From positions 1 through 64,000 of the forward strand of contig SOET01000013.1 of the NCBI GenBank assembly GCA_021646465.1: a stretch of 64,000 nt of DNA. The letters run 5' to 3'. A program made the position numbers and the translations under genes. This document shows, in pieces, positions 1 to 6,766 of this stretch. The first letter of the stretch is position 1, and every line of letters starts with the position of its first letter. This DNA comes from Candidatus Kuenenia hertensis. GTDB lineage: Bacteria > Planctomycetota > Brocadiia > Brocadiales > Brocadiaceae. A model generated the notes under the pieces. That model saw nothing but the letters and a program-made list of their open reading frames with translations. It did not search any database and was not told where the DNA came from.

Positions 1-43
1 CACGATGTCTTGGCACATTTTCGTGTCCACGATGTCCTGGCAC
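1..43. repeat. Two direct copies of a 16-bp motif, possible IS end
   Basis: CACGATGTCTTGGCAC at 1-16 and CACGATGTCCTGGCAC at 28-43 differ at one base and lie 11 bp apart. Repeated short motifs like this are found at the ends of some insertion sequences, but no transposase is inside the window. The family cannot be assigned, and the element, if any, lies to the left. Confidence 0.35.
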
Positions 44-110
44 TTATCACCTAAGTCTTATCACTTTAGGTTGTGAAAACTATTCACTCATTAAAGGAAA
101 GTATACTTTT

Positions 111-251
111 GTGAAAGTGCATCACAAGAAGCATGAAACCAAAAGGAGCGGCCTTTGTGGTATATGGAAGGATGAACGCTCAGCTGTAAAGATAATTAAG
201 GATATCCGTTTGCATCGGAGGGGATTTGGAGGAAGAAAGGTATTTTTGTAA
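111..251 (+). pseudogene. Antitoxin remnant of a VapBC-type pair
   Basis: A 46-codon frame starts with GTG at 111 (AAGGA lies 12 bases upstream) and ends with TAA at 249-251. Its middle, SGLCGIWKDERSAVKIIKDI, resembles the C-terminal tail of small VapB/RHH antitoxins, which bind the PIN toxin. The N-terminal DNA-binding part seems to be missing. The following frame reads as a PIN-domain toxin, which supports the antitoxin reading. It is too short to be certain; a small intact ORF of unknown function is the alternative. Confidence 0.4.
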
Positions 252-433
252 ACTATCTGCTTGATACCGATACCAGTATATACTTGTTTAAAGGAAATAA
301 AGATATTGAAGCAAGGGCATTGAAGGTTGGTCTTTTGGAAATATTTATTTCCTTCTTCTTTTTGAGTGAATTATATTACAAAGCTTACAAATCCAGTAAA
401 ATGTATCTAATCGCTAGTCCATTTTCCCTGTAG
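248..433 (+). pseudogene. VapC-like PIN toxin remnant without a start codon
   Basis: An open frame of 61 codons begins GTA AAC TAT at 248 and reads VNYLLDTDTSIYLFKGN, the typical N-terminus of VapC PIN-domain RNases (YLLDTN-C-Y). A second family-like stretch is SELYYKAYKSSK, after which the frame stops at 431-433. About half of a usual 130-residue VapC is absent. The expected start would be GTG overlapping the antitoxin stop as GTGA. Here the sequence is GTAA, so the stop survives but the start codon is lost. Both the missing start and the missing C-terminus argue for a dead gene. Confidence 0.5.
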
Positions 434-509
434 AATAAATAACGTTAAATGTATAAAATGAATTAAAATATCTTTATAACAAGCAACTTTCTTCAAAACA
501 GGAAAAACA

Positions 510-1550
510 ATGTCAAATATTTTTAATGCTAATTTTGCCGCCACTGCAATCGGAAGCCTTCCTCATGCTGATGTTGAATGTGCTACCGATCTTATGTTTG
601 AAACGCTCAATGAAATTCCTTGCTGGGTTCAACTGCCCAAATATGATCTCAGGGAAGACATGTGTATCCAATATACGGAAGGGCTTCCCTGTTCCATAAT
701 AGACAAAGAAAAGAAGACGGTGATTATCGATGATTCTCAAGAGACGGCGTTCGGACTGGAAAAGTTCTACGAGGCATATTTAAAAAATGATCCCGATCAG
801 TTTCAGATAAGCAGGGAATGTGCTGTGGGATTTTACGCCATGCTGGACCATCTTGAAAAATCGCGTCCCCCATCACTTCGGGCATTAAAAGGGCAGGTTG
901 TCGGCCCGATTACCCTGGCGGGTTCACTGAAACTCGCATCCGGGATTTTGGCGCTTTACAGCGAAGAATTCTTTGATGTGATTATTAAGCTATTATCCAT
1001 GAAGGCATACTGGCAGTTCACCAAATTGGCGAAATACAAACTTCCTGTTCTGATATTTATCGATGAACCGTATTTAACCAGCTTTGGGTCGTCATTTATG
1101 AATATCAGCAGGGAAAGAATTATTAGCGCCCTCAACGAGGTGTATGAGGTTATTCAGTCTCACGGTGGTTTAACAGGAACTCATTGCTGTGGTAATACCG
1201 ATTGGGCAATGCTCATGGAATCGAACGTTGATATTGTAAGTTTTGATGCGTATGAGTTCATGGACAAGTACCTCATGTATTGGCGTGAGATAATCGCATT
1301 TATAGAAAGAGGCGGTTACCTGGCATGGGGAATTGTCCCTACATCCTCAAAGATTGCGGACGTAACACTGGACGATCTGGTAAAAAGACTGGAGGAAGGG
1401 GTTCAATTTCTTGTGAGTAAAGGCTTGTCGAAAAAGTTGATTCAGGAACGATCGATAGTAACGCCAAGTTGCGGCGCCGGAACCTTAACGACAGAAGAAG
1501 CTGAAAAGGTAATGAGATTAACGGGCGAGATTTCTGCGGGAATGAAATGA
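510..1550 (+). CDS. MetE-like (cobalamin-independent methionine synthase C-domain) protein
   Basis: 346 residues of the UROD/MetE-like barrel superfamily, beginning TAIGSLPH as these proteins do. The stretch GTHCCGNTDW near residue 223 carries the His-Cys pair expected to bind zinc, and a late SCGAG motif supplies the second cysteine. Enzymes of this group move methyl groups between a methylated donor and a thiol. Full-length MetE has about 750 residues and an N-terminal folate domain, so this stand-alone catalytic half may use another methyl donor such as a corrinoid protein. The ATG has AGGA seven bases upstream. The substrate cannot be deduced. Confidence 0.7.
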   Translation: MSNIFNANFAATAIGSLPHADVECATDLMFETLNEIPCWVQLPKYDLREDMCIQYTEGLPCSIIDKEKKTVIIDDSQETAFGLEKFYEAYLKNDPDQFQISRECAVGFYAMLDHLEKSRPPSLRALKGQVVGPITLAGSLKLASGILALYSEEFFDVIIKLLSMKAYWQFTKLAKYKLPVLIFIDEPYLTSFGSSFMNISRERIISALNEVYEVIQSHGGLTGTHCCGNTDWAMLMESNVDIVSFDAYEFMDKYLMYWREIIAFIERGGYLAWGIVPTSSKIADVTLDDLVKRLEEGVQFLVSKGLSKKLIQERSIVTPSCGAGTLTTEEAEKVMRLTGEISAGMK

Positions 1551-1572
1551 AGGCTAATGGGTGACACTTATT

Positions 1573-2727
1573 CTAAGCGAGATCTTTTGGATATTTGGCA
1601 CAGCAAATATCATCTATATAGCGTTTGAATTTTGTCTTAAATACCTTGCGATCAAAGCTCTCTGCGTGTTTTCTTATGGAGGAAGCATCAAAGATATTTT
1701 TGTTATTCTCAAAATGTCCGATGGCTTTCATTAATGATTCTGTAGTTTGTTCGGTAAAAAATACTCCCGTGGGGTTTGTGTTCTGTTTCTGAGTAACATC
1801 AGGATAAATCCCATTTACTGTTTCCAGTACACCGCCTTTTGCAAAGGCAATTACCGGTTTCCCACATGCTTGTACTTCAAGCGGAACGATTCCAAAATCC
1901 TCAACTCCGGGGAAGATTAACGCTTTACAGTTCCTGTAGTAATCTTTCAATGCTTCGCTTGGCTGCCATCCGAGATATTTAATGGTATTCTTTGCCATAC
2001 TTTTAATTTGTTTTTCCTCCTGTCCTCCGCCAATAATCACAAGGGGTAGTTCCAATTTCCCAAATGCCTCAATGGCAATATCAATTCTCTTGTAAGGGGC
2101 AAACGCCGATACTATGAGATAGTAGTCGCCTTCTTTGCATGTATCCGGCAGCGTGAATAATGAACAATCTACAGGGGGATGAATTACCTTTGCGGTTCGC
2201 CGGTAATATTTTTTAATTCGATTTGCCACATTATACGAATTGGCCACAAAATAATCCACCCGGTCGGAAGACGATACATCCCACATCCTCAGATAATGGG
2301 CAAATACATTCATTAATGTTCTTGTTGCAATTCCTTTTTTCCCTTTCCCAAAATACGTATGATAGTGTTCCCACACATATCTCATGGGCGTGTGGCTGTA
2401 ACATATGTGAAGTGCAGAAGGGGGAGTAATTACCCCTTTCGCGACACAATGGCTGCTGGAAATTACCAGATCATAGGATTTGATGGAGAAGCTTTCTATC
2501 GCAAGGGGGAACAAGGGTAAATACGTACGGTAATGTTCCTTTATCAAAGGGAATTTTTGTAAAAAAGAGGTGTAGATAGTCCTGTTTTCTATTATTGGAG
2601 ACACGGAGCCCGGAATATGGAGCAACGTAAATATATCCGATTGGGGGAAAAGTTCGCAGAGGCATTCCAGTACTTTTTCTCCTCCCCGCATTCCCGTCAA
2701 CCAGTCGTGTATAAGCGCAACTTTCAT
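1573..2727 (-). CDS. Glycosyltransferase family 4 (GT-B)
   Basis: 384 residues with the GT4 layout: an N-terminal acceptor domain starting VALIHDWLTGMRGGEKVL, then a C-terminal nucleotide-sugar domain. The latter contains SAFAPYKRIDIAIEAF (about 206-221) and the donor-binding segment FPGVEDFGIVPLEVQACGKP with the E-x7-E pair. It resembles WbaZ-type mannosyltransferases of O-antigen pathways, but sugar and linkage cannot be read from sequence. It is the last gene of three minus-strand glycosyltransferase genes, 24 bp behind the next, and probably shares their transcript. No membrane segment; a cytoplasmic or membrane-associated enzyme. Confidence 0.8.
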   Translation of the reverse strand: MKVALIHDWLTGMRGGEKVLECLCELFPQSDIFTLLHIPGSVSPIIENRTIYTSFLQKFPLIKEHYRTYLPLFPLAIESFSIKSYDLVISSSHCVAKGVITPPSALHICYSHTPMRYVWEHYHTYFGKGKKGIATRTLMNVFAHYLRMWDVSSSDRVDYFVANSYNVANRIKKYYRRTAKVIHPPVDCSLFTLPDTCKEGDYYLIVSAFAPYKRIDIAIEAFGKLELPLVIIGGGQEEKQIKSMAKNTIKYLGWQPSEALKDYYRNCKALIFPGVEDFGIVPLEVQACGKPVIAFAKGGVLETVNGIYPDVTQKQNTNPTGVFFTEQTTESLMKAIGHFENNKNIFDASSIRKHAESFDRKVFKTKFKRYIDDICCAKYPKDLA

Positions 2728-2751
2728 GGTAATTTATAGAAAATAAAATGA

Positions 2752-3891
2752 TTAAGTGATTATTGATGAATACAGTTCCACATGTTTTTTACAAATGGCA
2801 TCCCATGAAAAGTACTTAGCCAATTCTTTTGTGTTGTTCGATATTTTTTCCCGTAGTTCCGGGTTTTGTATTAACTTCACAATTGTGTCGGCTATTTCTC
2901 CGGAATTACCGATTTCGGTTAAAATAACATTCTCCCAGTTCTTCAAACACGAGGGAACGTCTTTTCCCTTTGTAGTAATTACCGGGACATTATGGCAAAT
3001 GGCCGTTAAAAATGTGCTTCTCCGTAATGATATTCCATCATTAAAGGGAAGCACGCAGGCAAATGCATTTTGAAAATAATGAGAAATCTGTTCAGGAAAA
3101 CAATGCCCTGTTACCACAATTTCGTGTTCAAGATTCAGTTTATTAATCATTTCCTGAAGGGGATACGATAATTGTGTTATCATAACCAATTTGCAGGAAA
3201 TTGCAAATGGGCGTAATTGTTTTAGTGCATGAAGCAGTGTGTCGATTCCTTTTGATTTTGTGGCAAATCCGAAATATACAATGTAAGGAATGTCTTGGGG
3301 TTTTTCAGCCATTTTTTTGTGCAATGAAGGTTCTATATTTGCCCCAATGGGAATAATAGTATATTTTGTTTTAATTATGGGAAGCCATTTCAGAACGCTT
3401 TCCGCCTCCCGCTGGTCGGGAAATATAATTTTATCTGAAAAGAGGAGCAAAAAGATCATTCCCATTTTACGCAAAGGATGGGCGATGGAAAATTCATGTA
3501 TTGTTACAATTCGTTGTATTTTGGGAAAGAACCACCGGCAAAAAAGGGGAAGCATGTTGGGCAGAAGAAACCATTTGTATCCGCGGGTGGGATACTGAAT
3601 ATGGATACAATCCGGTTGTATTTTTTTAATACAATGTATAATTTTAAAAATGTTATACAACCGCCAGTTTTTTATTAATTTGAAAACGGAAATGGCATTG
3701 TTCTCCGAAGCGGTTATGGCTGCGTCATCTGTGGTGATAACGGCAATATTAATTCCAGGTTTTGCCAATCCGTTTGCCAACCGGTACGTATAGTCGCCAA
3801 CACCGCAGGGAGCGTTTGGAAAACTTCCTGTGATCATTGCTACTTTGTATGCGTGCGATTTTGTGGAAGATGTATGAGAATTATTTATCAC
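2752..3891 (-). CDS. Glycosyltransferase family 4
   Basis: 379 residues. The N-terminus KVAMITGSFPNAPCGVGDYT is typical of GT4 enzymes, with the glycine-rich acceptor loop. The C-terminal half has YFGFATKSKGIDTLLHALK and VTGHCFPEQISHYFQNAFAC, the latter corresponding to the donor-binding region. The usual second glutamate is weakly conserved: PFNDGISLRRSTFLTAICHN stands where many relatives have E-G-F-G-x3-L-E-A. The start is GTG at 3891; the next in-frame ATG is inside the first beta strand. Donor and acceptor are unknown. It lies between a GT4 and a GT2 gene on the same strand. Confidence 0.75.
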   Translation of the reverse strand: MINNSHTSSTKSHAYKVAMITGSFPNAPCGVGDYTYRLANGLAKPGINIAVITTDDAAITASENNAISVFKLIKNWRLYNIFKIIHCIKKIQPDCIHIQYPTRGYKWFLLPNMLPLFCRWFFPKIQRIVTIHEFSIAHPLRKMGMIFLLLFSDKIIFPDQREAESVLKWLPIIKTKYTIIPIGANIEPSLHKKMAEKPQDIPYIVYFGFATKSKGIDTLLHALKQLRPFAISCKLVMITQLSYPLQEMINKLNLEHEIVVTGHCFPEQISHYFQNAFACVLPFNDGISLRRSTFLTAICHNVPVITTKGKDVPSCLKNWENVILTEIGNSGEIADTIVKLIQNPELREKISNNTKELAKYFSWDAICKKHVELYSSIIT

Positions 3892-3999
3892 GATAAGAAA
3901 TATAGTTATTCTTGAATTACCATAGTTGTTGGTATATGAAAGCCACCAAAGGTCAAATGCGCGGAATTTTAAATTAATTCAACATTCAATATTTAACAT

Positions 4000-4953
4000 T
4001 TAAAATTTCTCTTTAATCCAAAAACATAATTTTACGACCTTGCCGTAACCACGTAATTTGTTTACTGCTGTTTTTGTGTTTGAAGGATACAGCGCCAGCC
4101 AGAGAAAAATGCGAAGCAATGATCGCAATACTATCGCCATTCTGAGAAAAACCAACTGATAAGGCATATTCTTCCTGAAATAGTAAAATAAACTTTTATG
4201 ATAGTATATGATTTTTTCTTCATTGTAAAGTTCGGGACTGCTTGCACCGCCAAAGTGTATAAGTTTTGCATCCGGCAGGATATATATTTTATATCCTGCG
4301 TTTCTGAGTCGCAAACAAAGGTCTGTTTCTTCAAAGAAAAGAAAATAATGGCTGTCAAACATACCTGCTTTATCGAGTGCTTCTCTGCGAACAAAGAGGC
4401 ACGACCCCATAGTCCAGTCAACCATGAATACTTTTGAACGGTCGATATGGCTCATTTTATGAGAGCCGAAAAAACAGCTGTTTGGGAAAAGGCGATCCAG
4501 GAAAAACGATTCGCTTAGAATATTTTTAAGATTAGGAAAGGTATTGCCGCTGAGCTGGAGTGAACCATTGGGATTAAGAAGTGCGGGGCCAATTGCTCCT
4601 GCTTCCCGGTGTTTCTCCATAAATGCCAGTAGCGTACCCGTCATTCCGGAAATCACTTCTGTGTCAGGATTTAAAAACAGTACATACTCAGAGTTTGAGA
4701 GTAATAATGCGGTATTACATGCCTGTGCGAAGCCGACATTTGTTTTATTTTCGATAAGAATTGCCTCTGGAAATTGAGTTTTGATGAGTGATACTGTCAG
4801 ATCGGTGGAGGCGTTGTCTGCTATAATAAGAGAATGAGAGAAAGAGCGGAGATCGTTTATAAGACTTTTCAGGCAGTTCACTATCCATGAAGAAGAATTC
4901 CACGTTACGATAACAATAGAAATTTTATGTGTATCCGGAGTCGGGTTTTCCAT
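4000..4953 (-). CDS. Glycosyltransferase family 2, rhamnosyltransferase-like
   Basis: 317 residues with a GT-A fold. SIVIVTWNSSSWIVNCLKSL opens the nucleotide-binding domain, ADNASTD follows, and FLNPDTEV (about 93-100) holds the metal-binding acidic motif. The catalytic-base region FFEETDLCLRLRNAGYKI and the following LIHFGGASS match the WcaE/RfbN-like group that builds surface polysaccharides with an inverting mechanism. A hydrophobic stretch near 265-285 may form a membrane anchor. First gene of a three-gene minus-strand unit. The sugar is unknown. Confidence 0.8.
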   Translation of the reverse strand: MENPTPDTHKISIVIVTWNSSSWIVNCLKSLINDLRSFSHSLIIADNASTDLTVSLIKTQFPEAILIENKTNVGFAQACNTALLLSNSEYVLFLNPDTEVISGMTGTLLAFMEKHREAGAIGPALLNPNGSLQLSGNTFPNLKNILSESFFLDRLFPNSCFFGSHKMSHIDRSKVFMVDWTMGSCLFVRREALDKAGMFDSHYFLFFEETDLCLRLRNAGYKIYILPDAKLIHFGGASSPELYNEEKIIYYHKSLFYYFRKNMPYQLVFLRMAIVLRSLLRIFLWLALYPSNTKTAVNKLRGYGKVVKLCFWIKEKF

Positions 4954-5089
4954 AGTAATTATTGGCCGGTAATATTTGTTAAGTTGTTTTGGTGGGCATT
5001 GCCTACCCCACTATGATTGAAGATTGAATTTCCTTAAACATGCACGTGAACCGACCACTAAGATAGCTGCCAAATAATACTTTACGCAT

Positions 5090-5290
5090 TCATATTCTTC
5101 CCAATGCTTTTTCAATTTTTTCCGTAATAATTTTGGCGTCAAACGGTTTTTCAATGTATCCTGCGGCGCCGAGCGTCTCGTTTTCATCACGGGGGGAGGC
5201 ATTCCACCCTGTAGGGGTTATTACCTGGTAGTTGGATATCTTTCCGCCTTCGACCCTGTTAAAGGGAGATATGGAGATTACCTTACTCAT
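5090..5290 (-). pseudogene. Mosaic remnant: hydrogenase large subunit ends fused to a receiver-domain tail
   Basis: 66 codons made of three pieces. Residues 1-15 (MSKVISISPFNRVEG) are the start of a [NiFe] hydrogenase large subunit. Residues 16-42 (containing KISNYQVITPTGWNASPRDE) match a region near the C-terminal end of the same subunit. The rest (GAAGYIEKPFDAKII and following) is the end of a response-regulator receiver domain, with its conserved Lys-Pro. The nickel ligand cysteines of both CxxC pairs are gone, so no hydrogenase activity is possible. Its ATG overlaps the preceding stop as TAATG and has AAGGAGAG upstream. The frame stays open across both junctions, so a small protein may still be made. 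Confidence 0.7.
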
Positions 5291-5577
5291 TATTGTCTCT
5301 CTCCTTTTTCACGGTACTTGTTGTGTGCGGAAACTGCGTTTACCTTCATCGGAACGGCGCCTTCTAAAATAAAAAAATCCAGTTTACGCATTCCGTTTAT
5401 AAAATCAGTGCAGATTTGCCTGACGTCTTCACCTTTTTCAAGTGAAATGGACGGATGCCATGCAACGTTTATATCAAGCATTTCAAGCGCTGTCAGTAAA
5501 TCCGGTTCTTCGGCATTTAGCAGAGAGATTGTATCTCCTCCGCATCCGAGTCCGTGAAGGCAAAGAAGGTTTTTCAT
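5290..5577 (-). pseudogene. Truncated [NiFe] hydrogenase small subunit
   Basis: 95 codons against about 300 or more for an intact small subunit. Residues 1-75 (LLCLHGLGCGGDTISLLNAE, then DLLTALEMLDINVAWHPSIS and FFILEGAVP) match the N-terminal flavodoxin-like part that holds the proximal iron-sulfur cluster; only one cluster cysteine (C12) remains. The last 19 residues (KVNAVSAHNKYREKGERQ) look like the natural C-terminus. A large internal piece therefore seems to have been deleted in frame. It overlaps hypB by 4 bp (ATGA) and the large-subunit remnant by TAATG, so the operon arrangement outlived the loss of the enzyme. Confidence 0.7.
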
Positions 5578-6230
5578 TTTGTATCTCCTGTATTTAAAAT
5601 ACTATCTACCCACTCCGCTATGCCTGTTTCATCGGTGCAAGACGTTTCTATTATTTTCAACTCAGGATTAATTGCCAATGCGTTTTGCCTTGCTTTTTCC
5701 ATATTAAAATTAGTATGTGACAAAAGGTCAACCTTATTTATCAAAAGATAGCGGGACGTCCTGAAGAGGGCAGGGTATTTAAGCGGTTTATCGTCCCCCT
5801 CCGTTACACTCATTACTGTCACTTTTAAATCTTCGCCGAGGTCATATTCGGCAGGACATGCCATGTTCCCTACATTTTCTATTATCAGCAAATCTGTTTC
5901 CCCCTGTTCAAAAATCCACGGAAGGGTATGCTGTATCATGTGAGCGTCCAGGTGGCAGCTCCTTCCGGTGTTTATCTGCCTTACGGGAATACCGTGTTTT
6001 GCAATCCTTTGTGCATCCAGATCGGTCTGAATGTCGCCCACAACAACGGTGATCTTTACTCTATCTTTTAAAAGTGCTATGGTTTTTTCAATGATGGAGG
6101 TCTTTCCTGAACCCGGCGAACTCATCAGATTGACGGCAAATATCCCCTTCTCCTTTAATAATTTTCGGTTTTGGTCTGCAATTTCATTATTTTTAACAAG
6201 TATTTTTGTATTGATAAGAACATCATGCAT
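5574..6230 (-). CDS. hypB: Hydrogenase maturation GTPase HypB
   Basis: 218 residues, a SIMIBI-class GTPase that helps deliver nickel to the [NiFe] hydrogenase large subunit together with HypA. NLMSSPGSGKTSIIEKTI (about 34-51) is the P-loop; VVVGDIQTDLDAQRI is switch I; IIENVGNMACPAEYDLGED holds the Walker B region and the conserved metal-site cysteine and histidine region; LINKVDLL is the NKxD guanine motif. It lacks the long N-terminal histidine-rich nickel store of some HypB proteins. The start abuts the hypA stop and the end overlaps the hydrogenase remnant. All motifs look intact although the neighbouring structural genes are dead. Confidence 0.95.
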   Translation of the reverse strand: MHDVLINTKILVKNNEIADQNRKLLKEKGIFAVNLMSSPGSGKTSIIEKTIALLKDRVKITVVVGDIQTDLDAQRIAKHGIPVRQINTGRSCHLDAHMIQHTLPWIFEQGETDLLIIENVGNMACPAEYDLGEDLKVTVMSVTEGDDKPLKYPALFRTSRYLLINKVDLLSHTNFNMEKARQNALAINPELKIIETSCTDETGIAEWVDSILNTGDTK

Positions 6231-6575
6231 CTACTCTACCTCCATACTGATAATGTCAAGCTCCGTGCCAGAAACGTAATTTCCCGCCTCTCCTCCGCAC
6301 TCAGGACATCTGGAGTCGGAATACCGGTCCAGGGTGAATTCTTTTTTGCAGTGAACACATTGTCCTATAACGGGGACTTCTTCGATATCAAGGATTGCGC
6401 CCTCCATATCCGTTCCTTCAGCGCAAATCCCGAAGCAGAATCTAAGGGCTTCAGGCTCGACGGCAGTCATTTCTCCAACCTGTATCTTTATTTTTTTTAG
6501 ACGCCCGACGCCGTGCAGCGCCATGTTTTCTCTTACAATACCTATTATGCTAGTGACTATTGACAATTCATGCAT
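6231..6575 (-). CDS. hypA: Hydrogenase nickel incorporation protein HypA
   Basis: 114 residues, normal length. The N-terminal MHE supplies the nickel ligands, and two zinc-binding pairs, CVHC (about 73-76) and CPEC (about 90-93), form the structural zinc site. It hands nickel to the large subunit with HypB, whose gene follows directly (stop and start adjacent). Upstream DNA has AGGGGAAATCAA before the ATG, an acceptable Shine-Dalgarno. The gene is intact, so it may serve a hydrogenase or urease-like nickel enzyme encoded elsewhere. Confidence 0.95.
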   Translation of the reverse strand: MHELSIVTSIIGIVRENMALHGVGRLKKIKIQVGEMTAVEPEALRFCFGICAEGTDMEGAILDIEEVPVIGQCVHCKKEFTLDRYSDSRCPECGGEAGNYVSGTELDIISMEVE

Positions 6576-6601
6576 TTGATTTCCCCTGTTAAAAATACAG
6601 G

Positions 6602-6766
6602 TTACTCTCTCCCTTTCTTATCCTTGCAACTCGTTTTTTCCCGGTTATTCTCTTTACACCTTAGAAATAATTCTTTGAATACATCTCTCTGCTTTCTTGC
6701 CGAAAAGTCGTACGTGTTTTCCACTGCTGCCAAGTTTGCAACGGCTTTAAAAGGGCGTATTCTTGA
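6602..6766 (-). pseudogene. Orphan 54-codon frame between hsdR and hypA, possible gene end
   Basis: In the same frame as hsdR, directly after its TAA, the DNA stays open for 54 codons without ATG, GTG or TTG at its head. It reads RIRPFKAVANLAAVENTYDF and later RKQRDVFKELFLRCKE, a composition typical of real protein, and stops at 6602-6604, 26 bp before hypA. It may be the tail of a gene cut when the restriction-modification block was inserted upstream of hypA, or an hsdR extension lost to a stop mutation. I do not recognise the family. Confidence 0.3.

Noticed and set aside
5011-5202. 63-codon minus frame after the hydrogenase remnant
   Set aside because: It overlaps the mosaic remnant in another frame and lacks any recognisable sequence.
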